Assembly: GCF_019084075.1 (NCBI RefSeq)
Contig: NZ_JAHREN010000001.1
Span: 558,001-622,000 of the forward strand
DNA: 64,000 nt
Source: Siccirubricoccus sp. G192
Lineage (GTDB): Bacteria > Pseudomonadota > Alphaproteobacteria > Acetobacterales > Acetobacteraceae
Reading direction: 5' to 3'
The notes under the pieces were generated by a model that saw nothing but the letters and a program-made list of their open reading frames with translations, was not told the DNA's origin and searched no databases. The stretch's first letter is position 1. Each line of letters begins with the position of its first letter. This document shows, piece after piece, positions 56,112-64,000 of the stretch. The position numbers and the translations under genes were made by a program.

Positions 56112-57130
56112 GTGAGCGACACCGCAGAGCCGACCATGCTGGCCCGCCGCGAAGGCGCGGCCGGGACCCTGTTGATGAACCGGCCGAAGACCCTGAACGC
56201 CCTCGATATCGAGATGATCCGCGGCTTCCAGTCGGCGCTCGATGCCTGGACCGGGGATGCGGCGGTGCGGCTGGTGCGGCTGGAAGGCGCCGGCGGCCGG
56301 GCCTTCTGCGCCGGCGGCGATGTCCGGCGCATCCGGGGATCGCGATCGCCGGCGACACCGGCGCGATCGAGGCCTTCTTCGCCGAGGAATATGCGGTGAA
56401 CCGGGGCATCGCGCATTTCGGCAAGCCCTGGATCTCATTGATCGATGGCGTCTGCATGGGCGGCGGCATCGGCGTCTCCATCCACGGCGCGCCGCGGGTG
56501 GTGACGGAACACGCCATGCTGGCCATGCCGGAGACGGCGATCGCGCTGTTTCCGGATGTCGGCACCTCCTGGAACCTGCCGCGCCTGCCGGGCGCCATCG
56601 GCAACTGGCTGGCGCTGACCGGGGCGCGGCTGCGCGGCGCCGATGCGGTGCATGCCGGCCTCGCCACCCATTACGTCCTGCGGGAGCGGCTGCCGGCGCT
56701 GCGCCAGGCGCTGCTGGCGGGCGATGCGGGGGTGGTGACGCGCTTCGCCGAACCCCTGCCGGAAGCGGGTTTCGCACTGCACCGCGCTGCCATCGACCGC
56801 TGCTTCAGCCGGGACAGTGTGCTCGGCATCATCCAGGCGCTGGAGGCGGAGGGCACCGCATGGGCCGCCGAACAGGTGGCGATCCTGCGGCGCATGTCGC
56901 CGACCAGCCTCTGCGTCTCCCTCGAACTGCTGCGGCGCGGCGCCGGCGCGACGCTGGATGAATGCCTGGAGATGGAATTGGCGCTCACCCGCGTGGTGGT
57001 GAACCGCCACCCGGATTTCCGCGAGGGCGTCCGCAGCGTGCTGGTGGACAAGGACGGCGCGCCGAACTGGTCGCCGGCGCGGCTCGAGGATGTGGACCCG
57101 GCGGCGATCCGGGCGATGTTCGCGGCATAG
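56112..57130 (+). CDS. 3-hydroxyisobutyryl-CoA hydrolase (one-base frameshift)
   Basis: Crotonase-fold hydrolase of valine breakdown, 339 aa after repair. RPKTLNALDIEMIRGFQSAL and FCAGGDVRRIR are in one frame; AEEYAVNRGIAHFGKPWISL, DGVCMGGGIGVSIHG and AMPETAIALFPDVGTSW in the next. The last two are typical of HIBCH rather than of enoyl-CoA hydratase, as is the C-terminal FREGVRSVLVDKDGAPNW. One base is missing near 56338 (ATCCGGGGATCG). The thioesterase gene follows after 11 bp. Confidence 0.87.
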
Positions 57131-57141
57131 GAGCGGGCGCC

Positions 57142-57528
57142 ATGGACAAGGGCGGGGCACCACGGGGCGAGCTGGCGGTCCGCACCCTGGCCATGCCGGC
57201 CGATACCAACCCCGCCGGGGATATCTTCGGCGGCTGGATCATGTCGCTGATGGACGTGGCTGGCGGCATCTCCGCCGTCACCCATGCCGGTGGGCGCGTA
57301 GTGACGGTCGCCGCAACGGACATGGCCTTCCTGCGGCCGGTGAAGGTGGGCGACGTGGTCTGCTGCTACACCGACCTGGCGCGCATCGGCCGCACCTCCC
57401 TCACCCTGCATATCGAGGCCTGGGTGCTGCGCCAGGGCTATGGCGAGCGGATCAAGGTGACCTCCGCCGACTTCACCTATGTGGCGCTGGACGAGGCGGG
57501 ACGGCCGCGCCCCGTCGCGGCCGCCTAA
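57142..57528 (+). CDS. acyl-CoA thioesterase, YciA-like hotdog fold
   Basis: A 128-aa hotdog thioesterase. DTNPAGDIFGGWIMSLMD contains the catalytic aspartate and the N-terminal helix, and VTVAATDMAFLRPVKVGDVV is the second conserved block. Members release CoA from short to medium acyl-CoAs. ATG at 57142 is preceded by GGAGCGGG. It is probably co-transcribed with the hydrolase gene. Its TAA stop shares bases with the TAG of the convergent permease gene. Confidence 0.87.
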   Translation: MDKGGAPRGELAVRTLAMPADTNPAGDIFGGWIMSLMDVAGGISAVTHAGGRVVTVAATDMAFLRPVKVGDVVCCYTDLARIGRTSLTLHIEAWVLRQGYGERIKVTSADFTYVALDEAGRPRPVAAA

Positions 57529-58440
57529 CGCCCCGCCAGCACCAGCACCACGCCGAGCACCACCACCAGCGCGCCCGCGACCTCGGCGCGCGAGGGCGTC
57601 TCCCGCAGATAGAAGCGGCTGAACAGCAGGGTGAAGAGGATCTCCACCTGGCCCACCGCGCGCACTAGCGCCACCGGGGCCAGGGCGAAGCCGGTGAACC
57701 AGCAGGCCGAGCCGCAGGCGGAGAGCGCCCCCACCTGGGCCGAGGTCCGCCAACTCGCCAGTACGGCGCCCACCTGCTCCGGCTCCCGGGCCAGCAGCCA
57801 GCCGCCCTGCATGATGGTCTGCAGGATATTGGTGGCGACCAAGGTCGCCAAGGCCCGCAGGATCGGGTCGTCGCCCGGCAATTCCAGGTTCGCCGCCTTC
57901 ACCAGCACGCTGGTCAGCGCGAAGAAGAAGCCCGCCGTCAGGCCGCAGAGCGCCGCCGGCTGCACCGTGGCGCGCAGCAATTCCCCGCGCCGTCAGCGCG
58001 CGCCCGGCCAGCGACAGCCACAACACGCCGGAGACGCCGAGCGCGATGCCGCCCCAGGCCAGCGCCGAGATATGCTCGCCCAGCAGCACCAGTGCCAGGA
58101 TCGCGCCCTGCACGGCCTCAGTCTTGGCATAGGCCGTGCCCACCGCGAAGCCGCGATGGCCGAAGGCCATGATGAGCAGGTTGGTGCCGAGGATCTGGCC
58201 CAGCCCGCCGGCCGCGCAAAGCAGCAGGAAGGGCAGGTTCGGCGCCGGAAGCCCGCCGCCCCAGGCCAGCAGATAGGCGCCGAGCAGCAGCATCCCTACC
58301 GGCACGCCGTAGAGATAGCGCACCACCGCCGCGCCATTCACCGAAAGCTGGCCGCGCAGCTTCTGCTGCAAGGCGGTGCGCCAGCACTGGAACAGGGCCG
58401 CCGCCAGGGTGATGGGCAGCCAGATCGGGGAGAGGATCAT
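57525..58440 (-). CDS. EamA/DMT-family permease (one-base frameshift)
   Basis: Drug/metabolite transporter with ten predicted membrane helices in two EamA repeats, 304 aa after repair. The first half (WLPITLAAALFQCWRTALQQ to LWLSLAGRALTARG) and the second (ATVQPAALCGLTAGFFFALT to VVLGVVLVLAGR) are in different frames. The break is at CGGGGAATTG near 57985, one G too many. The substrate is unknown; such permeases often export amino acids or metabolites. Confidence 0.82.
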
Positions 58441-58536
58441 TGCGGCGGAGGCTGCGGTGGCGCCGATGCCGCGTCAACACCCGTGCCGCGCCAAGGGGCG
58501 CCATGCGCCTGACCCGGCCTTGGCGCCCGCCGCGGT

Positions 58537-59537
58537 TCAGCTCGCGTCGAGCTGCAACCCCTCCTTCCGGATCACGGCGCGCCACTTCGCGGTTTCCGCC
58601 TGCACGAACCGGGCGATTCGGCGGGTGTCGCGCGCAGTGGCAGGCCGCCCAATTGCTCGAAGCGGTGCTTCGTCTCGGGCAGGTCGAGCCAGGCATTGAT
58701 CTCGGCATTGTAGGCGAGGGTGATCTCCGCCGGCAGGGCGCCCTGGCCGAACAGGCCGAACCAGGTATTCACCTCATAGCTGGCGAGTTCGGGCAGGGTT
58801 TCGCGCATCGCCGGCACTTCGGGCAATTGGCTGTTCCGCTCGGCGCTGGTGACGGCGAGCGCCCGCACCCGGCCGCCGCGGATATGCTCGATCACCCCGG
58901 TGAGGTTGTCGACCAGGAAGCCGACATTGCCGGCCAGCAGCTCGGTCTGCGCCGGGGCGGAGCCGCGGAAGGGCACGTGGATCGCCTCGGCATGCAGCAA
59001 TTGCAGCAGCCAGACCGGCGAGAGATGCGTCGATTGCCCGACCCCGGTGGAGGCATAGCTGACCTTGCCGGGGTCGGCGCGCAGCCAGGCCGCGAATTCC
59101 GCCATGTTGCGCACCGGCGTATTGGCATTCACCACCAGCACGTTCGGCCCGCGGATCTGGCCCGCCACCGGCGTGATCTGGTCCTCCTGGTAGGGCAGGT
59201 TGCGGAACAGCGAATAGGCGATGGCCTGCGGCCCGATATTGCCGGAAAGCAGGGTCAACCCATCCGGCCGCGCCCGCACCATCTCCAGCGTGCCGATGGT
59301 GCCGCCGGCGCCGGCGCGATTCTCCACCACCACCGGCGTGCCCCAGCGGGCCTGGAGGTGCTGGGCGCAGAGCCGGGCCATGATGTCGGTGGTGCCGCCG
59401 GGTGCCGCCGGCACGATGATCCGCGCCTGCTGGCCCGGCCGCCAGGCCCCGGCCTGCTGAGCCTGCTGGGCTTGCGCCCGGGCAGCCATGAGCGCCGCCG
59501 GCAGGGCCAGTGCGGCCCGGCGTGAGTGGTTCTTCAT
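58537..59537 (-). CDS. Bug/TTT periplasmic solute receptor (one-base frameshift near the C-terminus)
   Basis: TctC-like receptor, 333 aa after repair. Signal KNHSRRAALALPAALMAARA; mature blocks RIIVPAAPGGTTDIMARL, VVVENRAGAGGTIGTLEMV and HVPFRGSAPAQTELLAGN. The frame is lost near 58617, where GCCGAATCGCC stands in place of GCCGAATTCGCC; the next frame then gives FARFVQAETAKWRAVIRKEG and ends normally. The lesion is the same as in phnD copy 1. The gene is tandem to the next receptor and closely related to it. Confidence 0.85.
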
Positions 59538-59563
59538 TGTTGTTTCCTCCCTGTTGGCGTGGT

Positions 59564-60554
59564 TCAGCCGATTTCGAGCTGCAGCCCCTCCTTGCGGATG
59601 ACGGCGCCCCATTTGGCGACCTCGTTGTTAACGAAGGCGGCGAATTCCTCCATCGTGCCGCCGAGCGCAAAGCCGCCCATCTCCGCCCAGCGGCGCTTCA
59701 CATCCTCGGTCTGCTGCCAGTCGAGCATGGCCTTGTTGATGGCCTCGGCGACCGGCCGCGGCGTGGCGGCGGGCAGGAAGATGCCGAACCAGGTATTCAC
59801 GTCGAAACCTGCCAGTTCCGGCATCGTCTCCCGCGCCGCCGGTACATCGGGCAGTTGCGGGTTGCGGTCGGCGCTGCTGACCGCCAGGGCGCGCACCCGG
59901 CCGGCGCGGATCTGCTGGATGCCGCTGGTGAGGTTGTCCCACATGTACTGGATATTGCCCGCCACCAGCTCGATCGCCGCCGGGCCGGCACCGCGATAGG
60001 GCACATGGATCGCCTCGGTGCCCGTCGCCTGGTTGAACCAGACGCCGGTGAGATGCGGGCTCTGGCCCACGCCGGGGGGAGCCGTAGCTGATCTTGCCGG
60101 GGTTCGCCTTCAGGTAGGCCACCAGCTCCGGCACCGTATTCGCGGGCACCGAGGGATGCACCACCAGCACATTCGGCCCACGCACCGTGCCCGAGACCGG
60201 CAGCAGGCTGTCCTGCCGGTAGGGCAGGTTGCGGAACAGCGAGTGCGCGATCGCCTGCGGCCCGATATTGCCGAGCAGCATCGTGTGCCCGTCCGGCGCG
60301 GTGCGCACCACCTCGGCTGTGCCGATGGTGCCGCCGGCGCCGGAGCGGTTCTCCACCACGCAATTCTGGCCGAAGACTTGTTGCAGCCAGGGCGCCAGCA
60401 GCCGGGCGCTGATATCGGCGGTGCCGCCCGGCGCGGCGGGCACCACGATCCGCAGGGTCTGGGTAGGGCGCCAGGTCTGGCCGAGGGCGGTCCGGGTGAT
60501 GAGGGGGGTGGCCAAGGGAAGGGCCAGCGCGGCGCGGCGGGTGACGATGGGCAC
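59564..60554 (-). CDS. Bug/TTT periplasmic solute receptor (one-base frameshift in the middle)
   Basis: TctC-like receptor, 329 aa after repair. It starts at GTG 60554, with GGAGGA 5 bases upstream, giving a signal with PIVTRRAALALPLATPLIT. RIVVPAAPGGTADISARLL and CVVENRSGAGGTIGTAEVV follow. The frame breaks after GKISYGS near 60075 in a run of six C (five expected); the second frame continues GVGQSPHLTGVWFNQ to the usual KWGAVIRKEGLQLEIG end. It is 26 bp upstream of its paralogue, an apparent tandem duplication. Confidence 0.86.
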
Positions 60555-60834
60555 GGTTTCCTCCAGATATGGCCTGCGGCGCACCATGCCGCCGGGATGG
60601 GGCGAGGGAAAGCTCGGTCCGGCGGGCGGGGCGGGGCCTGTCCGAATCCCGGAAGGCGTGCCGCTGGTCGATTGCAGCAGGTTGCTCTTCCAAGGCCAGG
60701 CTGCCGGTTTGGCTGCTCCAGGGGAGTTGAAGTAGGTTTGCAACGATTCGAGGTGGCGCTCCCTGCGAGGCAAGCGGCATCTGACGGAGGTTCGATCGTT
60801 TCCTGATTGGCTGGCCGGAGTGGCAAGGACTGAC

Positions 60835-61788
60835 ATGTTGAACAAATCGGTTCTGCACAAGCTTGAGGACGTCACCGCGACTCTGAGCGATTTTTTCGTC
60901 CGCCCTCCGACACAGCGCGAAGCCGATCTGGCTGAACAATTGCGGGGGGATCTGCGGCACTTGGCCGATGCTTCCAGCAACCAACTCCCATTCTGGAAGG
61001 CGACATGCGAAGCATTGATGGCTCTCGCCGAGAGCAGTGATCCTCGATATTTCAAGCGCTGGCAGCCAATCGGTTCCACCATGGTGGCGCGGACAACACC
61101 TTATGCGATCAGGAATTACCGGCAGTTGCGGCGGTCGCCCGACTGGAAGAATGTCTGGGCCGAGGCGATCGCTGTTCCTCAGCACGGGCGCGCACCACCA
61201 TTTCTGGTCGATCCACGCACCGACGCAATCACGGTTCAGCACGCGACAAATCTGAGGCACTATGAAAGCGTAACGGGCCGCAGCCTGCTGAGCCATGATT
61301 GCGTCGTGGAGTTCGGTGGCGGCTATGGGTCCATGTGCCGATTGATGAATCGGCTCGGCTTCACCGGGCGCTACGTGATTTTCGACCAGCCCCCGATCCT
61401 GGCCCTGCAGCGCTACTATCTCGGGCTGCATGGCCTCCGGGCGGACTACGCGACCGAAGGGTCGATCGTGCTCTGCCGCAGCTTGGCTGAGGTGGCCGAG
61501 TTCATGCAGCCCGGCTCCGCGCTCATGTCGACCTGGGCCCTTAGCGAGATGCCGCTCGATCTTCGCGCCGAAATCGAGATGTTTCTCCACGATGGCCGGT
61601 CGGTCGCCGCTTTGCTGGCCTACCAGAAGCATTTCGAGGGTGTGGACAACGCTGCCTATTTCCAGGGCCTGCAAGAGCGGAGCGCCCGGGACTGGACCTG
61701 GCATCAGGCGCAAATCGACCCGGTGAATGCCTATGTCGTGGGCAGCAGGCGCGAGGGCATGGCATCCCGGCCGGAAGCCGATAACTGA
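60835..61788 (+). CDS. putative sugar O-methyltransferase
   Basis: A 317-aa SAM-dependent methyltransferase of the putative sugar O-methyltransferase type. Motif I is VVEFGGGYGSMCRLMNRLG near residue 150, followed by GRYVIFDQPPILALQRYYL and STWALSEMPLDLR. AAGGAC before ATG 60835 decides the start over GTG 60820. Its base composition is visibly less GC-rich than that of the flanking genes, with A/T-ending codons such as gat, ttt and aaa, pointing to recent acquisition. Such enzymes usually decorate surface polysaccharide, but no other glycan genes are near. Confidence 0.78.
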   Translation: MLNKSVLHKLEDVTATLSDFFVRPPTQREADLAEQLRGDLRHLADASSNQLPFWKATCEALMALAESSDPRYFKRWQPIGSTMVARTTPYAIRNYRQLRRSPDWKNVWAEAIAVPQHGRAPPFLVDPRTDAITVQHATNLRHYESVTGRSLLSHDCVVEFGGGYGSMCRLMNRLGFTGRYVIFDQPPILALQRYYLGLHGLRADYATEGSIVLCRSLAEVAEFMQPGSALMSTWALSEMPLDLRAEIEMFLHDGRSVAALLAYQKHFEGVDNAAYFQGLQERSARDWTWHQAQIDPVNAYVVGSRREGMASRPEADN

Positions 61789-61810
61789 TCCACTGGTTCC
61801 ACCGCCACCC

Positions 61811-62629
61811 TCAGGTCGCGTCCGGCAGCGCCCGGGTATGGACGACGAGATCCTGCCCCAGCGCCCGGACCAGGCTGTAGCAGGGCGGCTCCTGCGCCGT
61901 GACCTCGATGGCGTCGGAGGCGGCATCCAGCGCCACCTCGAAGGCCGTGCCGCGCAGCGAGGAAACCGGGATGCCGCGCCAGGACCCGGCGATGGGCCGG
62001 TGCAGATGGCCATGGAACAGGTGCCGGATACGGGCGCGATGCGGCGCCAGCACGTCCCAGAATGCCGCGGTGTCCTGCAACGCCGCCCGGTCCATGCCGG
62101 GCATGCCGACGGGCAGCGGCGGGTGGTGCAGGAACAGCAGCACCGGCCCCGCATCCTCCGCCAGCCGCGCCGCCAGCCAGTCGAGGCGCGCGGCGCAGAG
62201 CCGGCCCTCCGGCCGCCCCGGCGCGTGCGTGTCCAGCATGAGGCAGCGGCCGGCGGGGCTGTCCAGCGCCTGCTGCACGAAGCCGCCCGGGTCGAGCGGC
62301 GCTTCCGGGAAGGCGGCGCGGAAGGCGGCACGGTTGTCGTGGTTGCCGAGCAGGAGATGCGCGGGGCAGGGCAGGCCGGCCAGCATCTCCCGCAGCCGCG
62401 CATAGCCCGCCGGCTCTCCCTCCCGCACCAGGTCGCCGGTCACCACCGCGAAGCCGGCGGGGGCGGCGCTCTCCGGGCCATGGCGGCGGGCGATGTCGGC
62501 GATGGCGGCCGCAAGGCCGAGCGCCGGGTCCAGCCCGCGCAGCGTCCCGCCGGGCGGCGGCAGATGCGGGTCGGTGAGGTGCAGGAAGTGGAAGGGCGGC
62601 ATGGCGGCCAGGCTTGGTTCCCGGGTCAT
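61811..62629 (-). CDS. calcineurin-like metallophosphoesterase (CpdA/YfcE-like)
   Basis: A 272-aa dinuclear-metal phosphoesterase. The five metal motifs are in order: LHLTDPHLP, VVTGDLVREG, LLGNHDNR, FLHHPPLP and LFHGHLHRP. The pattern fits the CpdA-type branch, which includes cyclic-nucleotide phosphodiesterases, but the substrate cannot be fixed. The start overlaps the stop of the upstream gene (ATGA), so the two are co-translated. An ATG at residue 10 is an alternative start. Confidence 0.87.
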   Translation of the reverse strand: MTREPSLAAMPPFHFLHLTDPHLPPPGGTLRGLDPALGLAAAIADIARRHGPESAAPAGFAVVTGDLVREGEPAGYARLREMLAGLPCPAHLLLGNHDNRAAFRAAFPEAPLDPGGFVQQALDSPAGRCLMLDTHAPGRPEGRLCAARLDWLAARLAEDAGPVLLFLHHPPLPVGMPGMDRAALQDTAAFWDVLAPHRARIRHLFHGHLHRPIAGSWRGIPVSSLRGTAFEVALDAASDAIEVTAQEPPCYSLVRALGQDLVVHTRALPDAT

Positions 62630-63087
62630 TCCTCGTAACGGTAGCGGAAATCACAATGCGTGGCGCCGCCCATGATGGTCTGGCTGCGGGTGAGCCTGAG
62701 CCTGGGGTCGTAGCCCTCGCAGAAGGCGCCGTCGCGGTTGCAGGACAGCACGGCGCCGAGCTCCGCCAGCCCCATCCCGCGGTACATCTCGGCATATCGG
62801 CAGCGCGTGACGTTGAAGTCGTAATTCCGCGCATCCGCCCGCACCACCTCGATCTCCAGCGCCTCGCCCTTCGTCCAGCGCGGTTGCAGGGAGATGAAAT
62901 GCGCGAGGCTGGGGCCTTCCGGCGACTCCTGCGCCATCTCCGCCGCCGCCGATTGCGCCAGCTTCACGATGGCGCGGGTGAGAATCGCCTTGGCCTGCTC
63001 GGCGCCGATGCTGGCGGCCATCTCCTCATACAGGCCCTTGGCAAAGGCGGCCTCGATGCGGCGCTGTTCGAGGATGCTGTCGGTCAT
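62626..63087 (-). CDS. L-2-amino-thiazoline-4-carboxylate hydrolase-like protein
   Basis: A 153-aa member of the ATC-hydrolase family. NVTRCRYAEMYRGMGLAELG and LSCNRDGAFCEGYDP with TIMGGATHCDFRY contain the conserved cysteines. The characterised relative opens the thiazoline ring on the way to cysteine; most members are uncharacterised and probably act on other compounds. ATG at 63087 gives a normal N-terminus. It is coupled to the phosphoesterase gene and divergent from the dehydrogenase gene. Confidence 0.78.
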   Translation of the reverse strand: MTDSILEQRRIEAAFAKGLYEEMAASIGAEQAKAILTRAIVKLAQSAAAEMAQESPEGPSLAHFISLQPRWTKGEALEIEVVRADARNYDFNVTRCRYAEMYRGMGLAELGAVLSCNRDGAFCEGYDPRLRLTRSQTIMGGATHCDFRYRYEE

Positions 63088-63147
63088 GCCTTGTTCCCGT
63101 GCCCGGAACGGGCAGAGTAGCGGCTCAGGCAGACCGAGGGGAAGCGC

Positions 63148-64000
63148 ATGGAGATCAGCAGCGTCTGCGTCGCCGGCGGCGGCGTGATGGGCATGGGCAT
63201 CCTGCGCAGCTTCGCCGCCGCCGGCTTCGACTGCCGGTTGCTGAGCCGCGACCCGGCCGCCCCCAAGCCCGGCCTGCCGGCGGGCGTGCGGCGGATCGGC
63301 CGGGCGGAGGGGCCGCCGCCCGACCTGCTGATCGAGAGCATCCCGGAAGACCTGGCGCTGAAGCGCGATTTCCTGGCCGGCATCGAGGCCGCCTGGGGCG
63401 GGCGCTGCATCATCGCCTCCAATACCTCGGTCCTGCCCTTGCAGGAGCTGGCGGATGCACTGGCGCATCCGGCGCGCTTCTGCGGCCTGCACTACATGCA
63501 GCCCGCCGAGACCTTCGCCTATGCCGAGCTGATCGCGGTGCGCCAATCCGATCCGGCGATGCTGGGGGCGGTGGAGGCCGCGCTGGCCCGCACCGGCAAG
63601 CAGGCGCTGCGGCTCAACCGGCCGGTGCCCGGCGCCCTCATCAACCGGTTGCAGCACGCCATGGCGAACGAGGCCTATCACCTCATCCAGGAGGGCGTGG
63701 TGGATGCCGCCACGGTGGACCTGGTGGTGCGGCGGATGCTCGGGCCGCGCATGGCGGTGACCGGGCTGATCGAGCAGAAGGATCTTTCCGGCCTCGGCAC
63801 CCATGCCGCCTCCCAGGCCGGGCTGGTGCCGTTGCTGCACCAGGGAGGCGAGGCGGCATCCTTCGTGCTGGACCTGCCGCAGCGGGGCGAGACGGGGGCC
63901 GATGCGGGCCTCGGCTTCTATGACTGGCGCGCGGCCGACCCCGCCGCCTACCGCGCCTTCGCGACGCATTTCTTTGCGCGTTTCCTGGCCTTGCAGGCGG
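63148..64000 (+). CDS. 3-hydroxyacyl-CoA dehydrogenase, NAD-binding type, 3' truncated
   Basis: Open from ATG 63148 to the end of the window without a stop, so at least 284 residues and cut off by the boundary. CVAGGGVMGMGILRSFAAAG is the NAD-binding Rossmann loop, IASNTSVLPLQELADAL carries the conserved Asn-Thr-Ser and GLHYMQPAETFAYAELI the catalytic histidine in place of the usual HFxxP. The C-terminal domain begins INRLQHAMANEAYHLIQEG. GAGGGGAAG precedes the start. It oxidises 3-hydroxyacyl-CoA or a similar hydroxy acid. Confidence 0.88.
   Translation, partial: MEISSVCVAGGGVMGMGILRSFAAAGFDCRLLSRDPAAPKPGLPAGVRRIGRAEGPPPDLLIESIPEDLALKRDFLAGIEAAWGGRCIIASNTSVLPLQELADALAHPARFCGLHYMQPAETFAYAELIAVRQSDPAMLGAVEAALARTGKQALRLNRPVPGALINRLQHAMANEAYHLIQEGVVDAATVDLVVRRMLGPRMAVTGLIEQKDLSGLGTHAASQAGLVPLLHQGGEAASFVLDLPQRGETGADAGLGFYDWRAADPAAYRAFATHFFARFLALQA

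Noticed and set aside
59797..62403. An 868-codon minus-strand frame across receptor, methyltransferase and phosphoesterase genes
   Set aside because: It crosses three better-supported genes and contains no continuous domain.

Overview
The window is a very GC-rich stretch of about 64 kb, almost fully coding, whose protein families and gene order (hemE-hemH-HAD-hemJ-rho on one side, ppsR-maf on the other, several orphan Bug/TTT receptors, lutBC, DUF6481, DUF883) point to an alphaproteobacterium, most likely Acetobacteraceae of the Roseomonas type. That placement is an inference from gene content, not a computed one.

Region by region. 1-3.1 kb: the 3' part of a YyaL-like protein, ogt and a quinone reductase ending in an intrinsic terminator. 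3.1-10.5 kb: an (p)ppGpp-hydrolase-like HD protein, rho, hemJ, a HAD phosphatase, hemH and hemE on the minus strand; then, divergently, ppsR and maf. The 296-bp gap between hemE and ppsR matches the site of the chromosomal origin in Caulobacter and Rickettsia and holds DnaA-box-like sequences. 10.7-16.8 kb: a papain/C39-like protein, an HTH protein, Smr, LutC, LutB, an alpha/beta hydrolase group and a coiled-coil DUF6481 protein. 16.9-31.5 kb: a large catabolic region, mostly on the minus strand and mostly with ATGA-type overlaps: Bug receptor, TIM-barrel isomerase, DUF993, Gfo/Idh/MocA dehydrogenase, TetR, hydratase, acyl-CoA dehydrogenase, two SMP-30 lactonases, SDR, GH1-like glycosidase, a split AtuA-like pair and glycerol kinase. 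31.8-39 kb: TatA, a Bug receptor and a phosphonate-type ABC transporter with a duplicated phnCD pair, preceded by a convincing Pho box. 40-44.4 kb: GntP permease, periplasmic binding protein and a large CoA transferase. 44.4-54.9 kb: ilvD, a fluoride riboswitch with crcB and a universal stress protein, an acyl-CoA ligase, an oligopeptide-type binding protein, an SDR and an exported superoxide dismutase. 55-64 kb: DUF883 and a membrane partner, 3-hydroxyisobutyryl-CoA hydrolase with a thioesterase, an EamA permease, two tandem Bug receptors, a lower-GC sugar O-methyltransferase, a phosphoesterase, an ATC-hydrolase-like protein and the start of a 3-hydroxyacyl-CoA dehydrogenase.

A feature of the whole window is that 14 otherwise intact genes, including the normally essential rho, carry 16 single-base indels. 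Half lie in C/G homopolymers; the other half fall into pairs sharing the same local sequence (AATTTC/CGAG, CTTGTTCGGC, GGAATT, GAAT(T)CG). This looks like systematic sequence error in the assembly rather than gene decay. The affected genes are therefore annotated here as single genes across the frame break.
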